A stretch of 64,000 bases of DNA from Nitrospirota bacterium (GTDB lineage Bacteria; Nitrospirota; Thermodesulfovibrionia; SZUA-242). The notes under the pieces are model-generated. The model did no database searches, was not told the origin of the DNA, and saw nothing but the letters and a program-made list of their open reading frames with translations. The stretch is from the NCBI GenBank assembly GCA_016212095.1, contig JACRHH010000025.1, positions 1 through 64,000 of the forward strand. The letters are read 5' to 3'. The translations under genes and the position numbers were made by a program. Within the stretch, counting starts at the first letter, position 1, and every line of letters starts with the position of its first letter. Positions 9,412 through 17,132 of this stretch are shown here, piece after piece.

Positions 9412-10692
9412 ATGAAAATCCTGATCGCAGAAGATGAGGTCATATCCCGCAGAATTCTCGAAAAAACGCTTGCCGAATGGGGTTATGAGGTTGTCTCGAC
9501 GACAAACGGAACCGATGCATGGCAGGCGCTTCAGGCCTGTGACGCGCCAAGGCTTGCGATCCTCGACTGGATCATGCCCGGGATGGACGGCATTGATATT
9601 ATCAGGAGGGTGCGAAGCATCCGGTCTCCGGATCCTCCATATCTGATTATTCTGACGTTCATGGAAGGCAGCCGGAACATTGTAAATGCCCTGGAGGCAG
9701 GAGCCAACGATTATGTGAGCAAGCCGTTTGATCATGAAGAGCTGAAGGCGAGAATAAGGGTTGGTGAACGGATGCTTGAACTTCAGCATAAACTGATGAG
9801 CTACAACGAGGATCTTGAGAAGGAAGTGGCTGCGCGCACCGCCGACCTGTGGGAGGCAAAAGACGCCGCCGAGGCAGGCAACCGCGCCAAGACCGCCTTC
9901 ATTGCGAACATGAGCCATGAGGTGAGAACTCCGCTAAACGCGATCATTGGGTTTTCAGAGGTGCTGATCGACGGGCTGGCAGGCGAACTCAACGTGAAGC
10001 AGAAGGAGTATTCCGGTGAAATATTGGAGGCGGGCCGGCGCATACTGCAATTATTCCTGAATGTGCTCGACTTCGCGAAAATCGAGAGCGGAGACATGCG
10101 GCTTAGAAACAGCAACTTCATGCTGAGACAGCTTCTTGTCAGTTCGATGCAGACCGTGGAGGAAGAGGCCCGCAGGCGCGGCATACCCCTGACGCTTGAC
10201 ATGGCCATGGACGCCGACATAAGGATATGCGCCGATTCGGACAAGCTTGGCCGGACGCTTTCATGCCTGCTCGACAATGCGGTGAAATTTACGCCGGACG
10301 GTGGCGGAGGCGTTAGAATCAGCGCGAAGCCCGTCAGATATGGCGGCGAGACCGCCTCATGCCGTCTGCCTTCCGGCGAGCCATTCCCGGCAGGCAACGC
10401 AAGCGGGGCGTGGAACTTGCTGGAAATCTCGGTTGCGGATAACGGCATCGGCATCAAGCGCGAGGATATAGGAAGACTTTTTACCCCCTTTACGCAGCTC
10501 GATGAGCCTGACACGAAAAGGTTCAAGGGGGCCGGCCTTGGGCTGGCGCTTGCGAAAAAGCTGGTGGAGCTTCACGGCGGCTGCATATGTGCAAAGAGCG
10601 AGTTCGGCAGTGGGAGCACATTCACGTTTGTTATACCGGTTGGACTGGAAAGCTGTGATGCGTGGCGGGGGGGAAGGAAAGGGCGGGTTTGA
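9412..10692 (+). CDS. Receiver-histidine kinase hybrid
   Basis: The 426-residue protein has an N-terminal receiver (Asp52 in LAILDWIMPGMDG, Lys in YVSKPF), a short coiled coil, HisKA with His169 (NMSHEVRTPLNAIIGFSEV) and HATPase_c ([18 protein letters not shown], then FKGAGLGLALAKKL). A receiver in front of a kinase suggests that phosphorylation of Asp52, perhaps by the kinase two genes upstream, controls the output. The ATG at 9412 has AAGGAG 5-6 bases before it; a TTG at 9373 is less likely. The stop TGA (10690-10692) falls in the middle of a perfect palindromic repeat, so the last residues (KGRV) are repeat-encoded. Confidence 0.9.
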   Translation: MKILIAEDEVISRRILEKTLAEWGYEVVSTTNGTDAWQALQACDAPRLAILDWIMPGMDGIDIIRRVRSIRSPDPPYLIILTFMEGSRNIVNALEAGANDYVSKPFDHEELKARIRVGERMLELQHKLMSYNEDLEKEVAARTADLWEAKDAAEAGNRAKTAFIANMSHEVRTPLNAIIGFSEVLIDGLAGELNVKQKEYSGEILEAGRRILQLFLNVLDFAKIESGDMRLRNSNFMLRQLLVSSMQTVEEEARRRGIPLTLDMAMDADIRICADSDKLGRTLSCLLDNAVKFTPDGGGGVRISAKPVRYGGETASCRLPSGEPFPAGNASGAWNLLEISVADNGIGIKREDIGRLFTPFTQLDEPDTKRFKGAGLGLALAKKLVELHGGCICAKSEFGSGSTFTFVIPVGLESCDAWRGGRKGRV

Positions 10693-10701
10693 AACCCGCC
10701 C
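10681..10701. repeat. Palindromic repeat at the end of the hybrid kinase
   Basis: GGGCGGGTTT and AAACCCGCCC form a 10-bp perfect stem around a single G. The stop codon of the upstream kinase is at the centre. There is no T-tract, so it is not a classical terminator, although it lies between convergent genes. Confidence 0.85.
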
Positions 10702-10715
10702 CTTGTATTCAATCA

Positions 10716-10737
10716 ACAGCGGGCTTAAGCCCGCTGT
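10716..10737. repeat. Second palindrome between convergent genes
   Basis: ACAGCGGGCTT is followed directly by its reverse complement AAGCCCGCTGT, a perfect 22-bp palindrome that ends in TCTAC. It lies 20 bases before the 3' end of acsB. It may stabilise or end transcripts from both sides. Confidence 0.8.
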
Positions 10738-10757
10738 CTACATCGTTATGCCGACTG

Positions 10758-12974
10758 CTAAATGATCGATTCCATCTCAAGCGCCGGATGGCCGACGTTC
10801 GTGAGATATTCGACCAGCTTTTCCGAATCGGTTGCGATGGTTTCATCCGCGATCTTGTCGAGCAGGTCGGGCACGCCAGCCTCGGCGCACCGCGCGGCAA
10901 GCGCGTCTTTCAGGCTCTCCTTGAGGGCCTTGGTCATCCAGACCACGCGCTTCAGTCCACCGTCGCCGTAAAGAAACTTCTTGCTTGTAACGAAGTTGCG
11001 GCCTATTCCCATGAATCCGGGCGTCTGCATTCCGCCGCCAACGGTTCCTGCAAGCGTGGAGAACTTCATGCCGATAGGCGTCATGTCGGCGAATCCGCGC
11101 TGAACCAGCATCACGCCGTTTGCCTCCGGGAGAATCGCGCATATGACCTCGAAACATCCGCACGAGGTCATAGGGTTGTCCATCATGGTGTAGGCGTTCA
11201 TGGTTTCCACCGCTCCGCCGGTTGCCTGAATGATGTATGCGTCAACGCCAGACCACCGGCCCTTGGTTGCGTCGATCACATCGCCCTTGGTTATGGGCTG
11301 GTTTCCGCCTGTCGGGTCGATTTCGTATGCAGCCTTGCCGTCGAGCCAGTTGTAGGCTCCGCAGAGGCCGAGACGTTCGGGCGTTATAACACATGTGTGG
11401 CTCGGCGCGAAAGACTGGCAGAGCAGGCATGAATAGAACGTATCGACAGATTCGTCTGTGAGGCTTCCCAGCCGCTCGTCGCGTTCCCGGTAAGCGGCGC
11501 GCGCCTCTTCCTGAAGGCGGAGAACGTCGGTTTCGTCGATATACAGCGTAACCTGAACCTTGTCAACAATGGACTTGAACCGGTTGCGGATCATGGCGGC
11601 ATGGATCACTCCCATGTGCTCCAGTGTGAAACCGTCGTTTTTGGCGCTGTTGCTTATGCGCATCCAGTTGATGTCGCGCTGGCCCATGTGCCATATGCCC
11701 TGCGCCTCGTTCAGGTTGTGATGAATCTTGCGCTCGATGACAGACTCGAAGTCCTTCTGCATCTTGCGTCCTGCCACGTCGATAACCATTGCCATCGGCA
11801 GCTTGCCGCCCTTTTCGTATCGCGCCTGCCAGTCGGCTCCGACAATCGTAACCTTGCCGTCCTCAACTTCCTCCATCTCACGCATTCGCACCAGTTCGAA
11901 CGACGGCGTGCGCTGCCCGCCGAATTCGATAAATGTGTCTTCCTTGCGGATTCGCTCGCCCTCGAAGGCCGGGCCGTAGGCAACAGGAATCGGCGGCTTC
12001 TCGACAACGATCTTGAGGCCGCGAACCTCGATGGCCTTCTGAACGATCTTCGAGTGATCGAACTCCTTGTCCACTTCCTCGTAGGTGCAGACGCCCGTGG
12101 GGTGAACCACCGGAACGTCGGTGTCGCAGACAGCCGGGAAGCCCATGTTGATGGCTCCCGCGCCGGTTGCCCATTTCATGTCGTCCATCTCGCCAAGCGC
12201 AAGCGCGAAGGCGAAGACGCGATCCTTTGTGTATTTCAGGATTTCCTTGTAGTTTCCGGCCTTTTTGCCGCCGAAGATCATGGCGGCGCGAATGGCCCAG
12301 TCGAGCGCGTAAAGCGTGTGCTCGGTGAGCGGGCCAAGCGGAACAATTCGCGTGTCCCATCCGAGCTGCATTCCGCCTCGAACGAGCTGGTGGGTGATCG
12401 AATCGCCTCCGGCGCTTCCGGAAAGGAACGTGAGAATATTCTTTTCCTGAAGCTCCTTGACGATTTTCACGGCTATCTCATCCGACGGAGCCGCGCCGAT
12501 TATTGCCGCGAAGCCCGGCATCGTCCCGTCAACGAGCTGGATGCCGAGATTACGCTGAATGGTGTCGGTTATGTATCCGTTATATGTGATGGTGGTCTTT
12601 TTGCCGTTCACATCTATTTCTTCCGAAACCGGCTCAAGTCCCTCGATGTAACGAAGCGCAAGCCAGATCTCCTGGGCAAAAAGCGTGGCCATTCCCGCAT
12701 CCAGCGCCTCGCCAAGATACGGCTTCCACATTGCATCCGACGGCTCGTCGGAAAGAAGCTCCTGAACAAGCCGCATGCCTTCGCGCATCTGCCCCAGCGT
12801 TCTTATTTCGTACCCGGTCATAGCCTGAATCATCGGCAGGCAGAACATGGTGTCGGGGAATTCGAAAGTGAAATCCGGGCCCTTTTCGGCGAGGGCTTTT
12901 TCGAGCATCTCCCCGGCTCTCCGGAATATGTCGTGTGATCCCCGGATGGCCGCGGAGGCAATAATCTTCGACAT
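10758..12974 (-). CDS. acsB: Acetyl-CoA synthase (CODH/ACS beta subunit)
   Basis: This enzyme joins CO, a methyl group from the corrinoid protein and CoA at the Ni-Fe-S A-cluster, making acetyl-CoA in the Wood-Ljungdahl pathway or splitting it in reverse. The 738-residue length is normal. The A-cluster cysteines fall at 516, 519, 528, 538, 605 and 607 (YSCLLC, HTC, GLCG, SCGC). Their spacing of 3, 9, 10, 67 and 2 is the same as in the Moorella enzyme (506, 509, 518, 528, 595, 597). The ATG at 12974 is chosen because AAGGAGG lies 8 bases upstream; the TTG at 12980 is too close. No CODH, corrinoid or methyltransferase genes are adjacent, so the gene is transcribed alone and faces the chemosensory operon. 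Confidence 0.96.
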   Translation of the reverse strand: MSKIIASAAIRGSHDIFRRAGEMLEKALAEKGPDFTFEFPDTMFCLPMIQAMTGYEIRTLGQMREGMRLVQELLSDEPSDAMWKPYLGEALDAGMATLFAQEIWLALRYIEGLEPVSEEIDVNGKKTTITYNGYITDTIQRNLGIQLVDGTMPGFAAIIGAAPSDEIAVKIVKELQEKNILTFLSGSAGGDSITHQLVRGGMQLGWDTRIVPLGPLTEHTLYALDWAIRAAMIFGGKKAGNYKEILKYTKDRVFAFALALGEMDDMKWATGAGAINMGFPAVCDTDVPVVHPTGVCTYEEVDKEFDHSKIVQKAIEVRGLKIVVEKPPIPVAYGPAFEGERIRKEDTFIEFGGQRTPSFELVRMREMEEVEDGKVTIVGADWQARYEKGGKLPMAMVIDVAGRKMQKDFESVIERKIHHNLNEAQGIWHMGQRDINWMRISNSAKNDGFTLEHMGVIHAAMIRNRFKSIVDKVQVTLYIDETDVLRLQEEARAAYRERDERLGSLTDESVDTFYSCLLCQSFAPSHTCVITPERLGLCGAYNWLDGKAAYEIDPTGGNQPITKGDVIDATKGRWSGVDAYIIQATGGAVETMNAYTMMDNPMTSCGCFEVICAILPEANGVMLVQRGFADMTPIGMKFSTLAGTVGGGMQTPGFMGIGRNFVTSKKFLYGDGGLKRVVWMTKALKESLKDALAARCAEAGVPDLLDKIADETIATDSEKLVEYLTNVGHPALEMESII

Positions 12975-12980
12975 CTGCAA

Positions 12981-13087
12981 ATCCTCCTTAAAAAAAGTAA
13001 CGATTAAACAAAATCGGTGTGATAGACGAGATCGAACCGGTTGCCGCCGGCCTTGCTAACCGCCAAGACGGATTTCCCCGGTAAAAG
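12981..13087 (-). promoter_or_regulatory. Long structured 5' leader of acsB
   Basis: About 105 bases separate the predicted start site from acsB. The leader is GC-rich and can form local hairpins (GCCGGC..CCGG and neighbouring stems), then becomes A/T-rich just before AAGGAGG. No riboswitch class is recognised by eye. It may simply be an ordinary leader. Confidence 0.3.
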
Positions 13088-13093
13088 TATGTA

Positions 13094-13123
13094 TTTATAC
13101 TTGATGGCGGGGCGGGAAGTCAA
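13094..13123 (-). promoter_or_regulatory. Sigma-70-type promoter of acsB
   Basis: On the minus strand, TTGACT (13123-13118) and TATAAA (13099-13094) are separated by 18 bases. Transcription would start near 13087, leaving a leader of about 110 bases before acsB. Confidence 0.6.
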
Positions 13124-13163
13124 GGCGAGGCGGGGGGGATTTTATTACATTGCATGAGCCGAA

Positions 13164-13193
13164 TTGCCGGTTAACGCTTGATTCCGTTAATAT
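13164..13193 (+). promoter_or_regulatory. Promoter of the mntA-hepT pair
   Basis: TTGCCG (13164-13169) and TAATAT (13188-13193) are 18 bases apart. The expected start site is at or next to the GTG start codon at 13200, and no ribosome-binding site is present, so the message may be leaderless. Confidence 0.45.
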
Positions 13194-13199
13194 CAATGC

Positions 13200-13595
13200 G
13201 TGACGCACTCTTCCTCTGACATCGCCTCCATCAGCGCCGTTCTGGCTGACCTGAGGCGCAATGGGAAAATACGCGTGGCCATGCTGTTCGGCTCATTCGC
13301 CGGAGGCAAGCCGCATGAACGCTCCGATATTGACCTCGCGGTGTATGTCGTTGCCGGAAGCGAGGGCGAAGAGATCGCGATTGTTGACAAAATCCTGATG
13401 TCTTCGGAGCGTGACGTGGCCATTCTGCGGCTTGACGACGATGACGAGTCGCCGTTTATCGTTCAGGAGGCGCTGAAAGGCGAGCATCTTGTGGAGCCCG
13501 ACGTGGACACGCTGTACGACGTCAGCCTGAGAGCGCTTCACGAGGCCGAGAGCATACGTTTCAGGAGAGGCGTGGAGATGGTGCATGGAGGATAA
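13200..13595 (+). CDS. mntA: MntA-like nucleotidyltransferase antitoxin
   Basis: This minimal nucleotidyltransferase has 131 residues. It shows the exact GSx10DxD signature, with Gly31-Ser32, then ten residues, then Asp43 and Asp45 (ERSDIDLAVYV). A third acid, Asp72, is in RDVAIL. In studied systems such MNT proteins neutralise the adjacent HEPN toxin by adding AMP to a Tyr near its active site. The gene overlaps the HEPN gene by 11 bases, the usual arrangement. The GTG start at 13200 lacks a ribosome site and sits where transcription is expected to begin. Confidence 0.88.
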   Translation: MTHSSSDIASISAVLADLRRNGKIRVAMLFGSFAGGKPHERSDIDLAVYVVAGSEGEEIAIVDKILMSSERDVAILRLDDDDESPFIVQEALKGEHLVEPDVDTLYDVSLRALHEAESIRFRRGVEMVHGG

Positions 13596-13986
13596 GCAGA
13601 GGCAACTGCTTGAATTTCTAGAAGATTCCATCGAATACTTCCAGAGGAAAATGGAGGGAATGGACAGGGATCGCTATTTTGCCGACAGAGACATTAGAAG
13701 CATTCTCGACAAGACAATAAACGACATTATCTTCTGCATGGTTGATATTGCCGAAGAATGTCTTAAAAAACATGGGAGAAGCATTCCCGCAACTTACAAG
13801 GACACCATGCTTGCCAGTCATGAATTCCTTGGCGATGTTGTTTTCGCCGTGGCTCCACTCGTCAAGCATCGAAACGAGATTGTGCATCAATACCTGAAGA
13901 TCAATTGGCAGAACATCGTCACTGTAAGAAACAAGCGTGACAATATCAAGGCCTTCGCCGACAGGGCGCGCTCCTTTTTTGCGTAA
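13585..13986 (+). CDS. hepT: HepT-like HEPN ribonuclease toxin
   Basis: The 133-residue all-helical protein belongs to the DUF86/HepT family. It carries the canonical RX4HXY active site: Arg96, His101 and Tyr103 in KHRNEIVHQYLK. In known pairs the Tyr is the target of AMPylation by MntA, which blocks RNA cleavage. It overlaps mntA by 11 bases and shares its promoter. Both key residues are present, so the toxin should be active when unmodified. Confidence 0.88.
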   Translation: MEDKQRQLLEFLEDSIEYFQRKMEGMDRDRYFADRDIRSILDKTINDIIFCMVDIAEECLKKHGRSIPATYKDTMLASHEFLGDVVFAVAPLVKHRNEIVHQYLKINWQNIVTVRNKRDNIKAFADRARSFFA

Positions 13987-14143
13987 GGAAACCGGCATAT
14001 TCATCTTCGTCATCGGGCTTCTGGCGTTCAACTGGCCGGTCATGAAGGCGTTCGACATGAATTCTCCGCTATATCTTTTTGTAGTGTGGGCGGTTTTCAT
14101 ACTGGTCAACATGCTGCACGGCGCATTCCCGAAGGACGGATAG
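13979..14143 (+). CDS. Small two-segment membrane protein before the SSS-kinase
   Basis: The frame encodes about 54 residues with two hydrophobic helices (GIFIFVIGLLAFNWPVM and YLFVVWAVFILVNMLHGAF) joined by a short turn. A TTG at 13979, overlapping the end of hepT, is the likely start; a GTG at 13937 would add residues that look like frame-shifted hepT. The stop is 4 bases before the ATG of the transporter-kinase. Small membrane proteins accompany SSS transporters as small subunits, and CbrA kinases can have a coupled upstream gene (CbrX). Partnership with the next gene is therefore likely but inferred. Confidence 0.6.
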   Translation: MRKETGIFIFVIGLLAFNWPVMKAFDMNSPLYLFVVWAVFILVNMLHGAFPKDG

Positions 14144-14147
14144 CGCC

Positions 14148-17129
14148 ATGTTTCCGGCATGGCAGGTCATACTGATCGTTTTTGCGTATCTGCTTGTCCT
14201 GTTTCTTGTGGCCTATTACGCAGAGCGCAGGGAAGCCCAGAAACGCAGCATCGTTTCCAATCCCTACGTTTACGCGCTCTCGATGGCCGTCTATTGCACA
14301 TCGTGGACTTTCTACGGCAGCGTGGGCAAGGCGGCCAACTCCGGGCTTGATTTCCTGACCATATACATCGGCCCAACACTGATGGTTTCTATCTGGTGGA
14401 TCGTGATGCGTAAGGTCGTCCGCATAGCCAAGGAATACCGGATAACCACAATATCCGACTTTCTGGGCTCTCGCTACGGCAATTCCCTTGTTGTGTCGGC
14501 GCTGGTAACGGTAATCGCCGTGGTCGGAATCGCGCCGTACATGGGGCTCCAGATCAAGGCGATCATCAATACATTTACCATCTGCACCGGACACATAGAG
14601 GGCGGGCAGTTCACCGGCTGGATAATAACCTTCATTCTGGGCATGTTCGCCGTCATCTTCGGCGCGCGCAATCTGGATTCATCCGAGCGCCACGGCGGCC
14701 TTGTGTTTGCCATCGCGTTCGAGTCGGTCATCAAGCTGGCCGCGTTTCTGATGGTTGGCGTCTTTGTGACCTACGGGCTTTTCGACGGCTTCGGCGACAT
14801 CTTTTCGCGTGCCAGGGCGTCTGAGTTCAGCAATCTTCTGCGCATCGGCGATGGCTCGTCGGTAACATACACCAACTGGTTCTCGCTCACATTCCTTTCC
14901 ATGATGGCCATCATGTTCCTGCCGCGCCAGTTTCACGTGGCCGTGGTCGAAAACAGCGATGAAACCCATCTTGCCAAGGCGCGATGGCTGTTCCCCCTGT
15001 ATCTGCTTCTTATTAACCTTTTCGTGCTTCCGGTTGCATTTGGCGGACTGCTGACAGGCATAAGCCCGGCCATGGCCGACAACTACGTGCTCTTCCTGCC
15101 GCTTCTGCACGACAGGAGTTTTCTTACGCTTGTTGCCTTCATCGGCGGTTTTTCGGCAGCCACCGCCATGCTGATAGTCGAGTCTCTGGCGCTAAGCACA
15201 ATGGTCATGAACAGTCTGGTGATACCGGCCATATACAGGTTCAGCGACAGGAGCTTCTTTTCCCTCATGGTGCTGAACGCGAAACGGCTTGCTATTATCG
15301 CGTCCGTATTCTCAGGCTATATGTTTGCCGTGGTTTTCGGCGAGTTCTACACGCTTGTGGACATGGGCCTGAAATCGTTCGAGGCTGTGGCCCTGTTCGC
15401 GCCGCCGTTTTTCGGGGCGATCTACTGGAAAATCGGCAACCGCAAGGGTGCGATTGCCGGGCTTGCGGGCGGATTCAGCGTGTGGCTCTACACGCTTTTC
15501 ATTCCGGCAATGCACAAGGCCGGGCTGTTTGCCGGAAGTCCGGTCATGAGCGAACTGTACAACTCGCGGCTCTTCAATCCGACGGCGCTTTTCGGCGTGA
15601 CCGGCCTCGACCGCTGGACGCATTCACTGCTCTGGAGTTTTTCTGTGAACTGTCTGCTCTATGTCGGCGTGTCGCTCTTCACTCGCCAAAACGATGATGA
15701 AACGCGGCAGGCGATGGCTTTTGTGGACATGCTGGCTCCCGAACGCGCCTACGTTGCCGGCGCGGCGCGCCCGCTCAGTGGCGAGGAGATCGAGGAAGTT
15801 CTGTGCCAGTACATCGGCAATCAGGAGGGCCGGCGCGCATACGGCAAGATACTGCGGGAAAAGGGGATAAACCCGCGCGGCATGTCGAAGGCAGAGCTTC
15901 ACGAGTTGCGGAACGAGGCCGAGAGGATTCTGTCGGGCTCGATAGGTTCGTCGATAGCCACGCTGATTCTCCGGGATTCGCTGGTTGTCACCGAGGATGA
16001 ACGGCGCGAGGTGGCGGATTCCATCAAGACTATGGCCGACAGCCTGCGCTATTCGAGGCAGGAACTTGCAAGCGCAAACCGCCAGCTTGTGTTCCTGAAG
16101 GAGTTCAGCGAGAACATCATCGAGAGCCTGCCGCTTGGCATTGTGACGATAGACGGCGAGGGGCGCATTACGTACTGGAACAGATATATGGAAGATCTGA
16201 CGGGCATAAACAAGTCGAAGGCAAATGCCGCGCCGGTTCAAACCCTGATGGGCGACATGCATCAATGTTTTCTGGGAGACGAGATAAATTCGGGTGAGTA
16301 CATCTGCAACCGCAGGTTTTCCGGGGAAGGGCACGACGGGCAGACGATCAAGATTTATGCATCGCCGTTCAAGGGCCTGGACAAGGGATATGTCTTCGTG
16401 CTGGAGGATGTGACCGAGAAGAAACGGCTCGAAATGGAACTGGCCCAGTCTTCCAAACATGCAAGCCTGGGCAGGTTGACGGCCGGTGTTTCACATGAGA
16501 TAGGAAATCCTCTCGCTTCAATATCCTCGCTTGTGCAGGAGCTTGCCGCGCTCGAACTCCACGATGAGGCCGATGTGGAATTCACCAGGGATTCGCTCAA
16601 GGTCATCAACGGCCACCTCGAACGGATAGCAAGAATTGTGCGAAGCCTCGGCGACTTTGCCCGGCTTTCCTCGCCGGATCGCGTCCCGTGCAGATTGAAC
16701 GAGATTCTCGACCGGACTCTTGCGCTTGTGCGCTACGACAAGAAGGCAAGAAACATCTCGATAACGGCTGAGATGGAAGATGAGATCAGGATCAGGGCGA
16801 ACCCTGATCAGATACAGCAGGTTTTCCTGAACATCATGCTCAATGCGCTCGATGCCATGCCTGAAGGCGGCGAGCTTTCGGTTTCGGCCAGATCGGCTGG
16901 CGGATGGGTTGAGGCGCGCGTTCGCGACACCGGCACCGGAATCGATCCGTCCGTCATCGACCGGATATTCGACCCGTTTTTCACGACGAAGCCCCTCGGC
17001 AAGGGAACCGGGCTTGGCCTGAGCATCTGCTATGGTATAATCAACGAACACGGCGGAACCATTGCTGCGAGCAATAACAGAGAAAAAGGTTCGACCTTCA
17101 TAATCAGGCTTCCGGCTGCCGATATATAG
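14148..17129 (+). CDS. SSS-family transporter/sensor histidine kinase fusion (CbrA-like)
   Basis: The 993-residue protein starts with about 13 membrane segments of the sodium:solute symporter family (for example YALSMAVYCTSWTFYGSVG and FLGSRYGNS), typical of CbrA/PutP-like sensors. A helical linker (about 545-625, possibly a STAC-type domain) follows. Then come a PAS domain (about 645-750, IESLPLGIVTIDGEGRITYW) and an NtrB-type kinase core. HisKA has His783 (GVSHEIGNPLASI), and HATPase_c ends in FFTTKPLGKGTGLGLSICYG. It presumably senses uptake or presence of a solute and phosphorylates the sigma-54 activator that starts 3 bases after its stop. The solute cannot be deduced. Confidence 0.92.
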   Translation: MFPAWQVILIVFAYLLVLFLVAYYAERREAQKRSIVSNPYVYALSMAVYCTSWTFYGSVGKAANSGLDFLTIYIGPTLMVSIWWIVMRKVVRIAKEYRITTISDFLGSRYGNSLVVSALVTVIAVVGIAPYMGLQIKAIINTFTICTGHIEGGQFTGWIITFILGMFAVIFGARNLDSSERHGGLVFAIAFESVIKLAAFLMVGVFVTYGLFDGFGDIFSRARASEFSNLLRIGDGSSVTYTNWFSLTFLSMMAIMFLPRQFHVAVVENSDETHLAKARWLFPLYLLLINLFVLPVAFGGLLTGISPAMADNYVLFLPLLHDRSFLTLVAFIGGFSAATAMLIVESLALSTMVMNSLVIPAIYRFSDRSFFSLMVLNAKRLAIIASVFSGYMFAVVFGEFYTLVDMGLKSFEAVALFAPPFFGAIYWKIGNRKGAIAGLAGGFSVWLYTLFIPAMHKAGLFAGSPVMSELYNSRLFNPTALFGVTGLDRWTHSLLWSFSVNCLLYVGVSLFTRQNDDETRQAMAFVDMLAPERAYVAGAARPLSGEEIEEVLCQYIGNQEGRRAYGKILREKGINPRGMSKAELHELRNEAERILSGSIGSSIATLILRDSLVVTEDERREVADSIKTMADSLRYSRQELASANRQLVFLKEFSENIIESLPLGIVTIDGEGRITYWNRYMEDLTGINKSKANAAPVQTLMGDMHQCFLGDEINSGEYICNRRFSGEGHDGQTIKIYASPFKGLDKGYVFVLEDVTEKKRLEMELAQSSKHASLGRLTAGVSHEIGNPLASISSLVQELAALELHDEADVEFTRDSLKVINGHLERIARIVRSLGDFARLSSPDRVPCRLNEILDRTLALVRYDKKARNISITAEMEDEIRIRANPDQIQQVFLNIMLNALDAMPEGGELSVSARSAGGWVEARVRDTGTGIDPSVIDRIFDPFFTTKPLGKGTGLGLSICYGIINEHGGTIAASNNREKGSTFIIRLPAADI

Positions 17130-17132
17130 CAA

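Noticed and set aside
11601-12938. Long plus-strand frame opposite acsB (445 codons)
   Set aside because: It mirrors the acsB codon pattern on the other strand and shows no domain or ribosome site; acsB is certain from its A-cluster cysteines.
12975-13087. Named riboswitch in the acsB leader
   Set aside because: Hairpins are possible, but no cobalamin, SAM, NiCo or c-di-GMP consensus could be matched by eye.
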